Below are positions 38,490 through 45,947 of a stretch of DNA of 51,032 bases, piece after piece (position 1 is the stretch's first letter; the number at the start of each line of letters is the position of its first letter). A program made the position numbers and the translations under genes. The stretch comes from a virus. The notes under the pieces were generated by a model, which did not search any database, was not told the origin of the DNA, and worked only from the letters and a program-made list of their open reading frames with translations. Where the stretch lies: the IMG/VR virus record IMGVR_UViG_3300036846_000450, positions 1 to 51,032 of that record; one strand, given 5' to 3'.

Positions 38490-38726
38490 TCATTGCTTTC
38501 GCATGCTCTCGAACGGCTCCAGCAGCGCGCCTGGCGCGAGCAATCTGACGTCGTGGGGTTTCGCGCACACCTGGCAGACGATCCTGACGTTCTTCACCTC
38601 CATCAGGACGCGCTGGCCTGACGGATAGATCCCGACGTCGTGACCACATTCGGCGCATTTGCCGGTGATCTGCTTCGGGTGCATCTTGATCATGTCGGCG
38701 AGGCGCATCACCAGCAATTCGTTCAT
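38490..38726 (-). CDS. zinc-ribbon small protein
   Basis: 78 residues with C-A-E-C-G near 24-28 and C-Q-V-C near 51-54, a standard zinc-ribbon spacing. The gene overlaps the HTH gene upstream. Role unknown. Confidence 0.6.
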   Translation of the reverse strand: MNELLVMRLADMIKMHPKQITGKCAECGHDVGIYPSGQRVLMEVKNVRIVCQVCAKPHDVRLLAPGALLEPFESMRKQ

Positions 38727-38956
38727 GGCACCAGATCCTTCATGCTGCATTCGAGCGCTGCCGCGATCCGACTCAGCGTCTTGAGCGGGATGTCGGTGCG
38801 CCCGGCTTCCATATTGGCGATCTGCGCTCGCGAGATCCCGGCCTTCTCGCCGAGATCCTGCTGCGTCATGTTCTTTGCCCGTCGCATCGCATGCACGAGG
38901 TCGCCATAGTGCGGCGCGTTCAGCTCGCCTGTGCCGTTGCAGTGCGGGCATCTCAT
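38723..38956 (-). CDS. XRE regulator with N-terminal zinc motif
   Basis: 77 residues from the ATG at 38956. It begins C-P-H-C-N-G-T-G-E-L (a half zinc motif of DnaJ-like style), then a full XRE helix-turn-helix at about 24-70 (M-T-Q-Q-D-L-G-E-K-A-G-I-S-R-A-Q-I-A-N-M-E). An unusual fusion for so small a regulator, but the start is well placed. Confidence 0.7.
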   Translation of the reverse strand: MRCPHCNGTGELNAPHYGDLVHAMRRAKNMTQQDLGEKAGISRAQIANMEAGRTDIPLKTLSRIAAALECSMKDLVP

Positions 38957-38957
38957 A

Positions 38958-39221
38958 TCACTGCTTCTCCGCAAACCTTGCGCCGCCTTTACCCTCCGCA
39001 ATGGCGCGGGTGCAGACGTCATTGTGCGCTTGCAGCCGCTCGATGAGCTGCATGGCCTGATTGGGCGTCAGGCCGACGATGACCTGTCCGCAGTCGCCGC
39101 CGTCTCGCGTGTTGATCGACAGCAGCACCTCGCCATTGCTGGCGAAAGTGGTCACGCCAATGTTGGCGGGCTCGTCGATCAGGACGATGCCGCCGGGCAG
39201 GATCGAGCCGGGTGTGCTCAT
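38958..39221 (-). CDS. conserved small early protein, relative of 4845-5111
   Basis: 87 residues; starts S-T-P-G-S-I-L-P-G-G-I-V-L and ends A-E-G-K-G-G-A-R-F-A-E-K-Q, like the left-arm protein at 4845. The start at 39221 overlaps the upstream stop as ATGA; an ATG two codons further upstream is possible. Function unknown. Confidence 0.65.
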   Translation of the reverse strand: MSTPGSILPGGIVLIDEPANIGVTTFASNGEVLLSINTRDGGDCGQVIVGLTPNQAMQLIERLQAHNDVCTRAIAEGKGGARFAEKQ

Positions 39222-39706
39222 CGCCATAGCCCCATGCTCTCGTTGACCTCGCCCGCGGCGAATTGCCATTTGCCGTCGCTCGACAGCGGCGGCGCCAGGA
39301 TGCCGACCGAGCGGCGTTTGTCGTAGCGGATCAGGGTCGGGATGCCCTCGTGGGCCTTTTTCAGGATGTAGCGGGTCAGCGCCTCGTCATCCTTCCAGCC
39401 GTCGCCATCGACCCAGATCTGCAGCGCCAGATAGACCTTGCGCTCGCCGCCATCGGGCGTCACCGCGATCTCGTCGGGCAGCATGTCGATGACATAGCCG
39501 GCGCGATCGGGCCGCGCGAGCGCGGTGGTGTCGCTGTCGGTCAGCCAGCGGCAGCTCCATTCGGCGCAGGCCTGCGGCCGGTGCGGATAGATCGCGCAGC
39601 CCTTGTGATGCTTCTGGTGCCGGCAGCGCTGGCCGGCGGCCTTCTGCAGCTCCTTGACCGGCAGCAGCTTGCAGCACAGCTGGCAGTCACCGCATTGTCG
39701 GTTCAT
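39218..39706 (-). CDS. YkgJ-type Cys-cluster protein
   Basis: 162 residues. The N-terminal 50 residues hold C-G-D-C-Q-L-C-C-K then C-R-H, G-C-A-I-Y-P-H-R-P-Q-A-C and W-S-C, the Cys pattern of the YkgJ (CxxCxxCC) family, which binds zinc or an iron-sulphur cluster. The rest is alpha/beta. The biochemical role of that family is not settled. Coupled to neighbours on both sides. Confidence 0.7.
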   Translation of the reverse strand: MNRQCGDCQLCCKLLPVKELQKAAGQRCRHQKHHKGCAIYPHRPQACAEWSCRWLTDSDTTALARPDRAGYVIDMLPDEIAVTPDGGERKVYLALQIWVDGDGWKDDEALTRYILKKAHEGIPTLIRYDKRRSVGILAPPLSSDGKWQFAAGEVNESMGLWR

Positions 39707-39999
39707 TTCCGCATCAGGAGGCGGAAGGCCGCCTGTCCCTCCTCGGAGGCGGCCCAGGCGTCGCTCTCTTCAGTGGTGGCATCGAAATCGCCATGCATCG
39801 CCCTGCTGCGCAATGCCAAGATCGCGTCGCTGCGCTCCGGGTGCTTGCGGGACTCGACCGCCAGGTCGTCCACCAGGGTCATGATCGGAGTGTCGAGCGG
39901 CGACAGATAATCGTCGTACCAGGCGTGCTCGGCCTTGTCGGCCATGTTGGTGAGGCCGAGTTCACGCAGCGCGGTCGCCAGCTTGTCCTTGGTGTGCAT
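39703..39999 (-). CDS. hypothetical helical protein
   Basis: 98 residues starting at 39999 (one codon longer is possible). Helical, acidic, with D-K-L-A-T-A-L-R-E-L-G-L and a W-Y-D-D-Y-L segment. Overlaps the neighbours. Not recognised. Confidence 0.5.
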   Translation of the reverse strand: MHTKDKLATALRELGLTNMADKAEHAWYDDYLSPLDTPIMTLVDDLAVESRKHPERSDAILALRSRAMHGDFDATTEESDAWAASEEGQAAFRLLMRK

Positions 40000-40238
40000 C
40001 ACAGCTCTCCGTCATCGAGGGAATGATAGCCCCGCTCCGTCAGCCATTGCTTGGACGCCCTGCGCACATCATCGGGCAGCGACACCGCGCTGGTGATGGT
40101 CTTGTGCAGGGTCAATTCCGCCGCGGCGCGCGAACGCGGCCGCGGCAGCTTGTGCCGCTTCATGAAGGCGATCAGCGCATCGGGATCACGCTGCAGCAGC
40201 ATTTCGTTGCGATCTTCAATGTAGCGCTTGACGTGCAT
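39999..40238 (-). CDS. hypothetical small protein
   Basis: 79 residues with an H-V-K-R-Y-I-E-D-R start and W-L-T-E-R-G-Y-H-S-L near the end. It sits directly after the HTH gene at 40242. No family recognised. Confidence 0.5.
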   Translation of the reverse strand: MHVKRYIEDRNEMLLQRDPDALIAFMKRHKLPRPRSRAAAELTLHKTITSAVSLPDDVRRASKQWLTERGYHSLDDGEL

Positions 40239-40241
40239 CGA

Positions 40242-40523
40242 TCACGGTTTCCGTTTGCGCTCGTGGATTTGTTTGAGCAGCTGCGCCGGCATGTTGCCTT
40301 CCTTTCCCCACCACAGCCAGTCGGCCGAGATCCCGAACCGCTCTTGCAGCAGCCATGCCGTCTCGCGCGGGATCGGATAACCGCGCTCGTAGCTGTTCCA
40401 GCGTTTGAACGAGATGCCGAGCGCTTCGGCAAACGTCACCTGGCTGTCGTAGCCGAGCGCAACACGCAGGCTCGCCAGGCGATCGATGTAGGCCTCGGCG
40501 CCGTCCCACTGCGCGACGCTCAT
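40242..40523 (-). CDS. helix-turn-helix regulator, relative of 5942-6307
   Basis: 93 residues. Identical to the left-arm regulator over S-F-K... region core R-W-N-S-Y-E-R-G-Y-P-I-P-R-E-T-A-W-L-L and close elsewhere, but without the C-terminal coiled coil. DNA-binding of the Cro/CI type. ATGA overlap with the gene before it. Confidence 0.7.
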   Translation of the reverse strand: MSVAQWDGAEAYIDRLASLRVALGYDSQVTFAEALGISFKRWNSYERGYPIPRETAWLLQERFGISADWLWWGKEGNMPAQLLKQIHERKRKP

Positions 40524-40786
40524 TGCGCCATCTCCACCGCCAGGCCGCGCTTGCGCAGCTCGTCGAGCACACGGTGGACGGCCGTGATCGTCTCACTCGC
40601 ACCAGGCTGCGCCAGGAATTCGGCGTTCGATATCTTTCTATTCCTGTGCTGCGGGCCGTGCCGCACCATGGTCGTCAGCAACTCAGCAATGATCGTCCAA
40701 CTGGTGTCAGTGTCGAGGTCGGTGAGCGCGGCGCGCGCCAGCCCGCAGAGCGTGTTGAGACGTTCGAGGTATTCCGCTTCAGTCAC
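40520..40786 (-). CDS. hypothetical helical protein (GTG start)
   Basis: 88 residues from a GTG at 40786 overlapping the upstream stop as GTGA. Two helical pieces, L-N-T-L-C-G-L-A-R-A-A-L-T-D-L and I-T-A-V-H-R-V-L-D-E-L-R-K-R-G-L. Not recognised. Confidence 0.5.
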   Translation of the reverse strand: MTEAEYLERLNTLCGLARAALTDLDTDTSWTIIAELLTTMVRHGPQHRNRKISNAEFLAQPGASETITAVHRVLDELRKRGLAVEMAQ

Positions 40787-41166
40787 GGCTTCGCTCCCTT
40801 CTTTTTCGGGCGCGTCTTGCCGTTCGGCTTCGCCTCGAATTTTTCGCGTTCGGCCTGTTGCTTCTCCCGCCACTTCGCGGCCGCCTTCAGCTCGGTGTCG
40901 ACGTCGATGGTGTTGGTTTTGACGAACTGCTCCTCGTAACCGAGCGCGCTCAGCGTCGCCATGATGGTGGTGTGCTTGGGATCTTTGGTCTCGCCCTCGA
41001 ACCAGCCGTCATAGGTCGCGACGGCCACGCCCGTCAGCGCGTGCAGCGTCGCGCGTTTCTTTTTCGTGTACAGGCCTTCGTCCTGCAGGATGGTGCGGAC
41101 CCGGTCGATCACCGGGTTCTTCTGACGCCAATTGTAGGTGCGGTAGGTCATGATGAAGCGGGCCAT
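40783..41166 (-). CDS. helix-turn-helix protein, relative of 4319-4669
   Basis: 127 residues. The core (L-H-A-L-T-G-V-A-V-A-T-Y-D-G-W-F-E-G-E-T-K-D-P-K-H) keeps the layout of the left-arm protein, ending in a highly basic tail (K-T-R-P-K-K-K-G). It follows the winged-helix gene as in the left arm. Confidence 0.6.
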   Translation of the reverse strand: MARFIMTYRTYNWRQKNPVIDRVRTILQDEGLYTKKKRATLHALTGVAVATYDGWFEGETKDPKHTTIMATLSALGYEEQFVKTNTIDVDTELKAAAKWREKQQAEREKFEAKPNGKTRPKKKGAKP

Positions 41167-41169
41167 GGC

Positions 41170-41880
41170 TTATGCCTCCGCCTGTGCGGCAGCGGGCACG
41201 GTGCCGTTCGCGGCCTTGGGGCCGCGGCCCTTCGCGGTGAGTTCGTAGTGTGTGCCGTTGAGCTTCACCAGCCCGTCGCGGCGGGCGCGCTCCAGCACAC
41301 CGCCCGTTGAGCCCGTCGCGACGCCGGCTTTGCCCAGCACCTCATCGATCTCGCCGCGGCTCGACGGTTGCTGCGTCAGCAGCAGCAGCAATTCGGCGCG
41401 TGCGATGCCGCGCGTGACGCGGCCGGCCTTGTACGGTTTCGCCTTCGTCTTGGCTTTCGCCTTCGTGGTCGCGGGCTTCGCTGTCTTGGCCTTCTTGGCC
41501 GGCGCCGGCAGCGCCAGCGTCAGACCTGCGGCCGCCATCGCCTTGGCGGTGAATTGATAGACGCCCTTGTCGACGTTGCGCAGCACATGCAACTTCTTCA
41601 GGTAATGCACGGCGCCGTAGGACCGCGACTTGCCGCCGCCAATCACCGCGCTGATTTCCTCCAGGCTGAGCGGGCCGCCTTTGCGCTCCTTGAACAGCTC
41701 CAGGATCGCCTCCCTGGCGCCGTTGCCGGTGCCACCGGCGGCGCGCGGAGCAGCGGCCGGGCCTGGGCCTTCGCCGATCTCCAGTTTCATCTTGATGATG
41801 CCCGGCATCTTGCTGAGCGCGATCATCACCGGGCCAACGGCCTCGGCTTCGACTTCCAATCGAATTGGTAAGGTTGCCAT
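41170..41880 (-). CDS. two-domain winged-helix-like regulator, relative of 3615-4316
   Basis: 236 residues from the ATG at 41880 with AGGGGAAG before it. Two winged-helix-like parts (about 52-115 and 165-215) are joined by a linker of Ala/Lys repeats (A-K-A-K-T-K-A-K). The shared order with the left-arm protein, next to the same HTH partner, marks these as homologous gene pairs. Likely a DNA-binding regulator. Confidence 0.6.
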   Translation of the reverse strand: MATLPIRLEVEAEAVGPVMIALSKMPGIIKMKLEIGEGPGPAAAPRAAGGTGNGAREAILELFKERKGGPLSLEEISAVIGGGKSRSYGAVHYLKKLHVLRNVDKGVYQFTAKAMAAAGLTLALPAPAKKAKTAKPATTKAKAKTKAKPYKAGRVTRGIARAELLLLLTQQPSSRGEIDEVLGKAGVATGSTGGVLERARRDGLVKLNGTHYELTAKGRGPKAANGTVPAAAQAEA

Positions 41881-41945
41881 GTCTTCCCCTCTTTTGAATG
41901 CGCCCCGTCTCACGCGGGGCGGCGCTGCAGAACACCTTCCGTGAT

Positions 41946-42458
41946 TTACATTGGCCGGCGCCGGCGCCCGGCGGCCGCGTCGGAGTTTGCCTTCAGCCGA
42001 TCAGCGAGCTGCGCGCGCAGCCGTTGCACCTGGTTCAGGCAGCGCTCCAGCATCGCGATGTAATCGTCGACCAGCTCGGTCGTGAAGAAGCTGTCAATAT
42101 GATCGAGATCGACCTTGAATTCCCTGCCGACGCGCTTGAAGCGGCCGGTCCTCTCCAGCGCCGTGAGATGCCTTCTGACGGTGGTCGGCGGGATGCCGCT
42201 GCGTCGCGCGATGTCGGCGACGCGCGCCGATTTGCCTCGCGCCGTTGCCAGCGTGGTGTAGAACGACACGAACATGGGTTCGAGCGCGGCGCCAAACAGC
42301 ACCTCTTCCTCGACACCGTCCTCGTTGATCGCGCTGGTGTAGGCGAGCCGATAGATCGTCGCGACCATGTCGGTGATCAGCGTGTTGATCTGGATGGCCA
42401 CATCGGCCGGTCGCGGCTGTGTTGATTTCTTGAGCAGCCCAGGTTTTGTTTGCAGCAC
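41946..42458 (-). CDS. winged-helix transcription regulator
   Basis: 170 residues. Residues about 75-118 are a winged helix (A-R-V-A-D-I-A-R-R-S-G-I-P-P-T-T-V-R-R-H-L-T-A-L), flanked by long helices for dimerisation, as in MarR-like proteins. Two direct repeats with CCAAGTTGG dyads lie about 90-135 bases upstream and may be its sites. Confidence 0.7.
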   Translation of the reverse strand: MLQTKPGLLKKSTQPRPADVAIQINTLITDMVATIYRLAYTSAINEDGVEEEVLFGAALEPMFVSFYTTLATARGKSARVADIARRSGIPPTTVRRHLTALERTGRFKRVGREFKVDLDHIDSFFTTELVDDYIAMLERCLNQVQRLRAQLADRLKANSDAAAGRRRRPM

Positions 42459-42546
42459 TTGTTTCGCTTCTTCGCGTTGTCGTGATTTTTCTTATTTTTC
42501 TCCGGTTGTTTACAAATGTGGAAAATGTCCGAAAATTGACAGTGCA

Positions 42547-42593
42547 ACCAAGTTGGCGATTATCGGAAACCTGACTTCACCAAGTTGGAGATT
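42547..42593. promoter_or_regulatory. paired 15-base direct repeats with CCAAGTTGG dyads
   Basis: ACCAAGTTGGMGATT occurs at 42547-42561 and 42579-42593, 32 bases apart or three helical turns. Each contains the dyad CCAA-G-TTGG. The second lies inside the end of the gene at 42560. Probable operator for the 41946 regulator; an AT-rich promoter-like stretch follows at 42475-42535. Confidence 0.5.
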
Positions 42594-42832
42594 GTGGACA
42601 TTTCTCCATGCGGAGTTGCACGGACGCGCGCCATGCAATGTCGGTGCAGCGCTTCAACGATGTTCGCGGTTGAACCTTCGCCTTTTGGCACAAACTGCAT
42701 ATGCCATGCGGATGTCCCCTCTGCTGGCGGTCGCGTGACGGCGCCGCTCTCACCGCGCCGTAACCCGTCAGCAGATGCCTTTCTTTCCCGGTTGTAAATC
42801 TGTCCCATAGGACGGCTTGCGTGTTCGCTCAT
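42560..42832 (-). CDS. hypothetical basic protein
   Basis: 90 residues starting at 42832, overlapping the upstream stop as ATGA. Composition is mixed with many Arg and a central G-T-S-A-W-H-M-Q-F segment. Codon bias is weaker than that of neighbours, and its end carries an operator-like repeat, so the gene is accepted mainly on the start overlap. Confidence 0.4.
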   Translation of the reverse strand: MSEHASRPMGQIYNRERKASADGLRRGESGAVTRPPAEGTSAWHMQFVPKGEGSTANIVEALHRHCMARVRATPHGEMSTISNLVKSGFR

Positions 42833-43305
42833 CTCAGTGCAGCACCTCGATCGTTGAGCCACGCAGCGAGTCGTTTTGCGCCTTCGTCCCGGCGCCGGTA
42901 GAACGTCGCGCGCGAGCAGCCCAGCCGCGCCAGCACCTTGCGCAGCGAGGCGCCGGTGGCCATGGCGCGGGCCCAGCCCTCCACGGCGCGGCGCTCACCG
43001 ATCGCGTCATCGAGCACGCGCAGCCAGGACATCGCCTCTTCCATCCGGGTGACCTCGTAGGGATGCGCGCCGCGCGCCCTGGCCCAGTCGGCCCACACCG
43101 CCTCGCGGGCCTCATCGCCCCAGCCGGCGAGGTCGGCGAATTCGTGGGTGATCGCCGGCCAGGACGAGCCCCGTGGCGCGCTCTGGCGCCTGGGGGCGGG
43201 CAGTCGGCCCTCGATCTCGTAGGCCTCCAGGAGGCGCCCCAGAACGTCTGCAGGGGCCCACACCGCGGGCGGCGGTGTCCTGGCGTCGCGATCGAGCGCC
43301 GGCAT
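42829..43305 (-). CDS. DUF6362-like phage protein with HTH end
   Basis: 158 residues from the ATG at 43305 (TGATG overlap). Starts with W-A-P-A-D-V-L-G-R-L-L-E-A-Y-E, has W-P-A-I-T-H-E-F in the middle and R-M-E-E-A-M-S-W-L-R, and ends with a helix-turn-helix (L-R-K-V-L-A-R-L-G-C-S-R-A-T-F-Y-R-R). This order is that of the DUF6362 family of phage proteins, probably DNA-binding. Confidence 0.7.
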   Translation of the reverse strand: MPALDRDARTPPPAVWAPADVLGRLLEAYEIEGRLPAPRRQSAPRGSSWPAITHEFADLAGWGDEAREAVWADWARARGAHPYEVTRMEEAMSWLRVLDDAIGERRAVEGWARAMATGASLRKVLARLGCSRATFYRRRDEGAKRLAAWLNDRGAALR

Positions 43306-43514
43306 CACAGCAGCCGCTCTTTCGCGGCCAGGCCGCGCATCAGCTCGCCGATGGTCCGCATCATGTCGAGTTCGGCGTTGGCCTGCTGCTGCGACATTTT
43401 GCCCGCCGCAATCTGCTTCGGGTAGACGTAGCGGCGCTTGTTCAGTTCGCGCTCGGCGCATTGCGCCAAATCGGTGTAGGAAAATTTCGACATCTCGTCA
43501 GGAAGCCGCGACAT
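43305..43514 (-). CDS. small conserved phage protein
   Basis: 69 residues from the ATG at 43514 (one codon more possible). It shows F-S-Y-T-D-L-A-Q-C-A-E-R-E-L-N-K-R-R-Y-V-Y, a pattern shared by small phage proteins next to DUF6362-like genes. Helical throughout. Function unknown. Confidence 0.6.
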   Translation of the reverse strand: MSRLPDEMSKFSYTDLAQCAERELNKRRYVYPKQIAAGKMSQQQANAELDMMRTIGELMRGLAAKERLL

Positions 43515-43744
43515 CACAGCACCATGCGCAGGTCGAGCGCCTGGGCGCCTTCACTGCGCGGCCCCTTGGTGGCTTTCAGCTCGCGCTCGAATTCCGCGAT
43601 CCGGCCCGGCTCGGTGGTCTGCGGCTGCATCAGGCAGATCACCGCCATCACCGGCGTGCCGGAGATGGTCTCGCCCTCCCACACCCGCGCCGGCACGTTG
43701 TTGATGTGAACGATCTTGCTGGTCGCCTCGATCGTGATTTTCAT
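43514..43744 (-). CDS. small beta-rich hypothetical protein
   Basis: 76 residues: beta strands (I-T-I-E-A-T-S-K-I-V-H-I, V-P-A-R-V-W-E-G) then a helix. ATGA overlap with the gene before it. Not recognised. Confidence 0.5.
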   Translation of the reverse strand: MKITIEATSKIVHINNVPARVWEGETISGTPVMAVICLMQPQTTEPGRIAEFERELKATKGPRSEGAQALDLRMVL

Positions 43745-43917
43745 GGGGTCGGCTCCCGTTTGAATGCCTCGTCGAGATCATCAGCCGCGTTGTTGCAGGC
43801 TTCGCACCACAGCCGCAGGCCATCCGGCTCGGTGTCGATCCGGGTGTGCTGGTAGCTGTTGCAGCGCTTGCACAGCAGCCGGAATTTATACGGCGGTGTG
43901 GGTTGACCCTTCGGCAT
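43741..43917 (-). CDS. 58-residue zinc-ribbon protein
   Basis: Starts at 43917 with M-P-K-G-Q-P-T-P-P. C-K-R-C-N near 16-20 and C-E-A-C-N near 38-42 form a zinc ribbon. The stop of the upstream gene overlaps the start. Longer frames upstream overlap that gene and are rejected. Confidence 0.6.
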   Translation of the reverse strand: MPKGQPTPPYKFRLLCKRCNSYQHTRIDTEPDGLRLWCEACNNAADDLDEAFKREPTP

Positions 43918-44117
43918 CAGCGGCGCTCCCATTTTGTCGGCGGCAACGCCTCCCGGCATTCGACGCAGGCGTGGCGAAATTTTCCGTCCTTCCATTGACT
44001 GCGCCAGCGACGATCGTGGTGCAGCTCCTCCATCCAATCGTCCCAGCAGTTCGCCGGCGCCAGGGTCACGGTGCCGTCGCAGAAATCGCAGTGCACGATG
44101 AGGCCCTGGACGGTCAT
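43917..44117 (-). CDS. zinc-finger-like small protein
   Basis: 66 residues with C-D-F-C-D near 10-14 and C-V-E-C near 51-54 plus several His and Trp. A second small zinc-binding candidate in a row. Role unknown. Confidence 0.6.
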   Translation of the reverse strand: MTVQGLIVHCDFCDGTVTLAPANCWDDWMEELHHDRRWRSQWKDGKFRHACVECREALPPTKWERR

Positions 44118-44118
44118 A

Positions 44119-44631
44119 TCAGGCCTCATCTTGAGGCAGGGACGACATCGGCAGCAGCATCGCGTGCGGGACGAGGAAGCAGGGCTCGCGCCCTTTTTTC
44201 ACCTCACCCCACAGCTCGGACTTCTTGCCGTCGCGGGCGTAGATCCAGCCGACCAGCGCCACATGCGGCAGGCGCACGAAGGCTTTGACGAACGGCTGAT
44301 CGTCGGCGTCGGGCTTGTGCAGGATCAGACCAGCATTCGGGCCGTCGTAGCCGCTGGCGCGGACCTGGTGAAACGTCCCGACGTCGGCCGCAGCGCGGTT
44401 GCCATATGCGCCATTCCAGTAGCACTTCAGAAACCGCGCCAGCGAGATCTCGCCGCAGGCGCCGTTGATGTTCTCGTCGAAGCCGGGGCCTTCCGGGCGT
44501 CCATATCGGCCCGGTGTCTGATCGCGGATCGCAGCGAGCGACCGCTGCAAGCCGACGAGCGAGGCGATGTGGATTTCTGATGGTGTGAGCCGGCACCACA
44601 CCCAATTGGCCTTCGGATCATCCGCGGTCAT
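44119..44631 (-). CDS. conserved phage protein with possible nuclease fold
   Basis: 170 residues from the ATG at 44631. I-N-G-A-C-G-E-I-S-L-A-R-F-L, Y-W-N-G-A-Y-G-N, then A-D-V-G-T-F-H-Q-V-R-A-S-G and V-G-W-I-Y-A-R-D are typical of a widespread phage protein family. The E..D-V-G..Q-V-R order resembles a PD-(D/E)XK core with Q in place of E, but this is inference. Near DUF1376-type replication gene. Confidence 0.6.
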   Translation of the reverse strand: MTADDPKANWVWCRLTPSEIHIASLVGLQRSLAAIRDQTPGRYGRPEGPGFDENINGACGEISLARFLKCYWNGAYGNRAAADVGTFHQVRASGYDGPNAGLILHKPDADDQPFVKAFVRLPHVALVGWIYARDGKKSELWGEVKKGREPCFLVPHAMLLPMSSLPQDEA

Positions 44632-44831
44632 GATGGCGCCTCTTGCCAGGTGACGCGCGTGCACCGCGCGCCGGAATGTGTCGGATACGCGATGTCGAAC
44701 ACCGCGATCAGCTCGCCGCGCTCGGCCTCCAAGCGCTGCCGCTCGGCCTCGATGTCCGCCGGCGTCGCGACGAACAGAAACAGCGACGCATAGTCGAGCA
44801 CGTTGGCGTTGACCGGGTGCGTCGCTGTCAT
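44628..44831 (-). CDS. small hypothetical protein
   Basis: 67 residues starting at 44831, with a helix I-E-A-E-R-Q-R-L-E-A-E-R-G-E-L-I in its middle. ATGA overlap with the next gene. Not recognised. Confidence 0.55.
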   Translation of the reverse strand: MTATHPVNANVLDYASLFLFVATPADIEAERQRLEAERGELIAVFDIAYPTHSGARCTRVTWQEAPS

Positions 44832-44833
44832 GA

Positions 44834-45280
44834 TCAGGCCGCCTTGCCGATCGGCAGATCCGGCTGGTCCTTGTCGGCCTTCGCCGGCGCCTGCTCGCCG
44901 ACAAATTGCGAGGCGTCCGCCAGCACCAGGACGGCGCCGCGGCTGCCGTGTTCGGCCAGCGCGATCATGTTCTCGACCAGGGGCGTGATCGCGAGTTCGA
45001 GCTTCAGGTCGCCGCCCTTCACGGTCCATTTCGCGATCTTGGCGTGGACGTGCGGCGCGCCGGCCTGCGCGATCAGCGCCACCACCTGGCGCACGCAGTG
45101 CTCGGCGCAGCTCTGGATGGCGTCGATCGTCATCTGCTGCTCGTCCTCGGCCAGCATCGCCCATGGCACGCGGATGCCGCGCACATGGGTCAGCAGGGCG
45201 TCCCTGATGTCGCCGGACAGCGTGTCGGTCTGGGCGGCGTCGATGATGGTCGCGGCGTCGATCTTGAGCGCGTCGGTCAT
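44834..45280 (-). CDS. conserved phage early protein
   Basis: 148 residues from the ATG at 45280. Helical, with I-R-D-A-L-L-T-H-V-R-G-I-R-V-P-W-A-M-L, then W-T-V-K-G-G-D-L-K-L and a region with L-V-L-A-D-A-S-Q-F. It looks conserved among phages of this group and adjoins the replication gene; function unknown. Confidence 0.55.
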   Translation of the reverse strand: MTDALKIDAATIIDAAQTDTLSGDIRDALLTHVRGIRVPWAMLAEDEQQMTIDAIQSCAEHCVRQVVALIAQAGAPHVHAKIAKWTVKGGDLKLELAITPLVENMIALAEHGSRGAVLVLADASQFVGEQAPAKADKDQPDLPIGKAA

Positions 45281-45302
45281 GCTGGCTTCTCCTCGGGGGT
45301 GA

Positions 45303-45947
45303 TCATCGGAGCCAGCCCTTCTGCCGCATCGTGTCGTGCAGCGCGTCGCTGGCGATGTCGGTGGATTTTTGCACGGCTTCCCTTGCCTTGTCGGCGAGAC
45401 CCTTTGCCGGCCCAGGCGGCGGTGGCTGCGGAGCCGGCGGAGCCGGCGGCATCGAGCCATCTGAAATCTCAGGGGTTTCGGGTCGCGCGCGCGCAGCCTC
45501 AGAAACAGGTCTATCTATATCTTCTTCTGGTAGCTTGACGGTTGCTGCCGTTTTGCTGCCGTTTTGCTGACCGTTTTGCTGCACGATTGCTGCACGTTTG
45601 CTTGACGGTTGCTTACCGCCCCACCGAGCAATTGCTGATGCGGTCCCCCCGATCGAACCAGCCAGGCGCCGGCGCTCGCTGACCTGGTCGGCGGCCACCA
45701 GGTCGCGCTCGATCCGATCGTGCCGCCAGCCGGGCCCGAAAAATGGCGCGATCACTGACCGGATCTTGCGCCAGGTGGCGAGCGGCATCCGGGTGATGGT
45801 GGCGAGTTCGCGGTCGTCGTCCGGCAAGCCGCCGTGGGTCCAATAGTGCAGGATCAGCAGGAAGTAGGCGCCGTGCTGCGCGGTGGTGAGGTGCTGGGTG
45901 TCGCCCAGGTAATCGCGCGGCCAGAACGGCATCCAGGGGCGCTTCAT
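45303..45947 (-). CDS. DUF1376 (YdaU-type) replication-associated protein
   Basis: 214 residues. The N-terminal 90 residues carry the DUF1376 pattern: W-M-P-F-W-P-R-D-Y-L-G-D-T-Q-H-L, G-A-Y-F-L-L-I and H-Y-W, then L-A-T-I-T-R-M. After a linker rich in Gln, Thr and Pro comes a short helical end, which in such proteins may contact a helicase or DnaA-like partner. First gene of the long early operon and the only replication candidate in the circle. Confidence 0.75.
   Translation of the reverse strand: MKRPWMPFWPRDYLGDTQHLTTAQHGAYFLLILHYWTHGGLPDDDRELATITRMPLATWRKIRSVIAPFFGPGWRHDRIERDLVAADQVSERRRLAGSIGGTASAIARWGGKQPSSKRAAIVQQNGQQNGSKTAATVKLPEEDIDRPVSEAARARPETPEISDGSMPPAPPAPQPPPPGPAKGLADKAREAVQKSTDIASDALHDTMRQKGWLR

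Noticed and set aside
42585-42797. Plus-strand 70-residue frame in the early operon
   Set aside because: Antisense to the coupled gene at 42560, and without ribosome site or homology.
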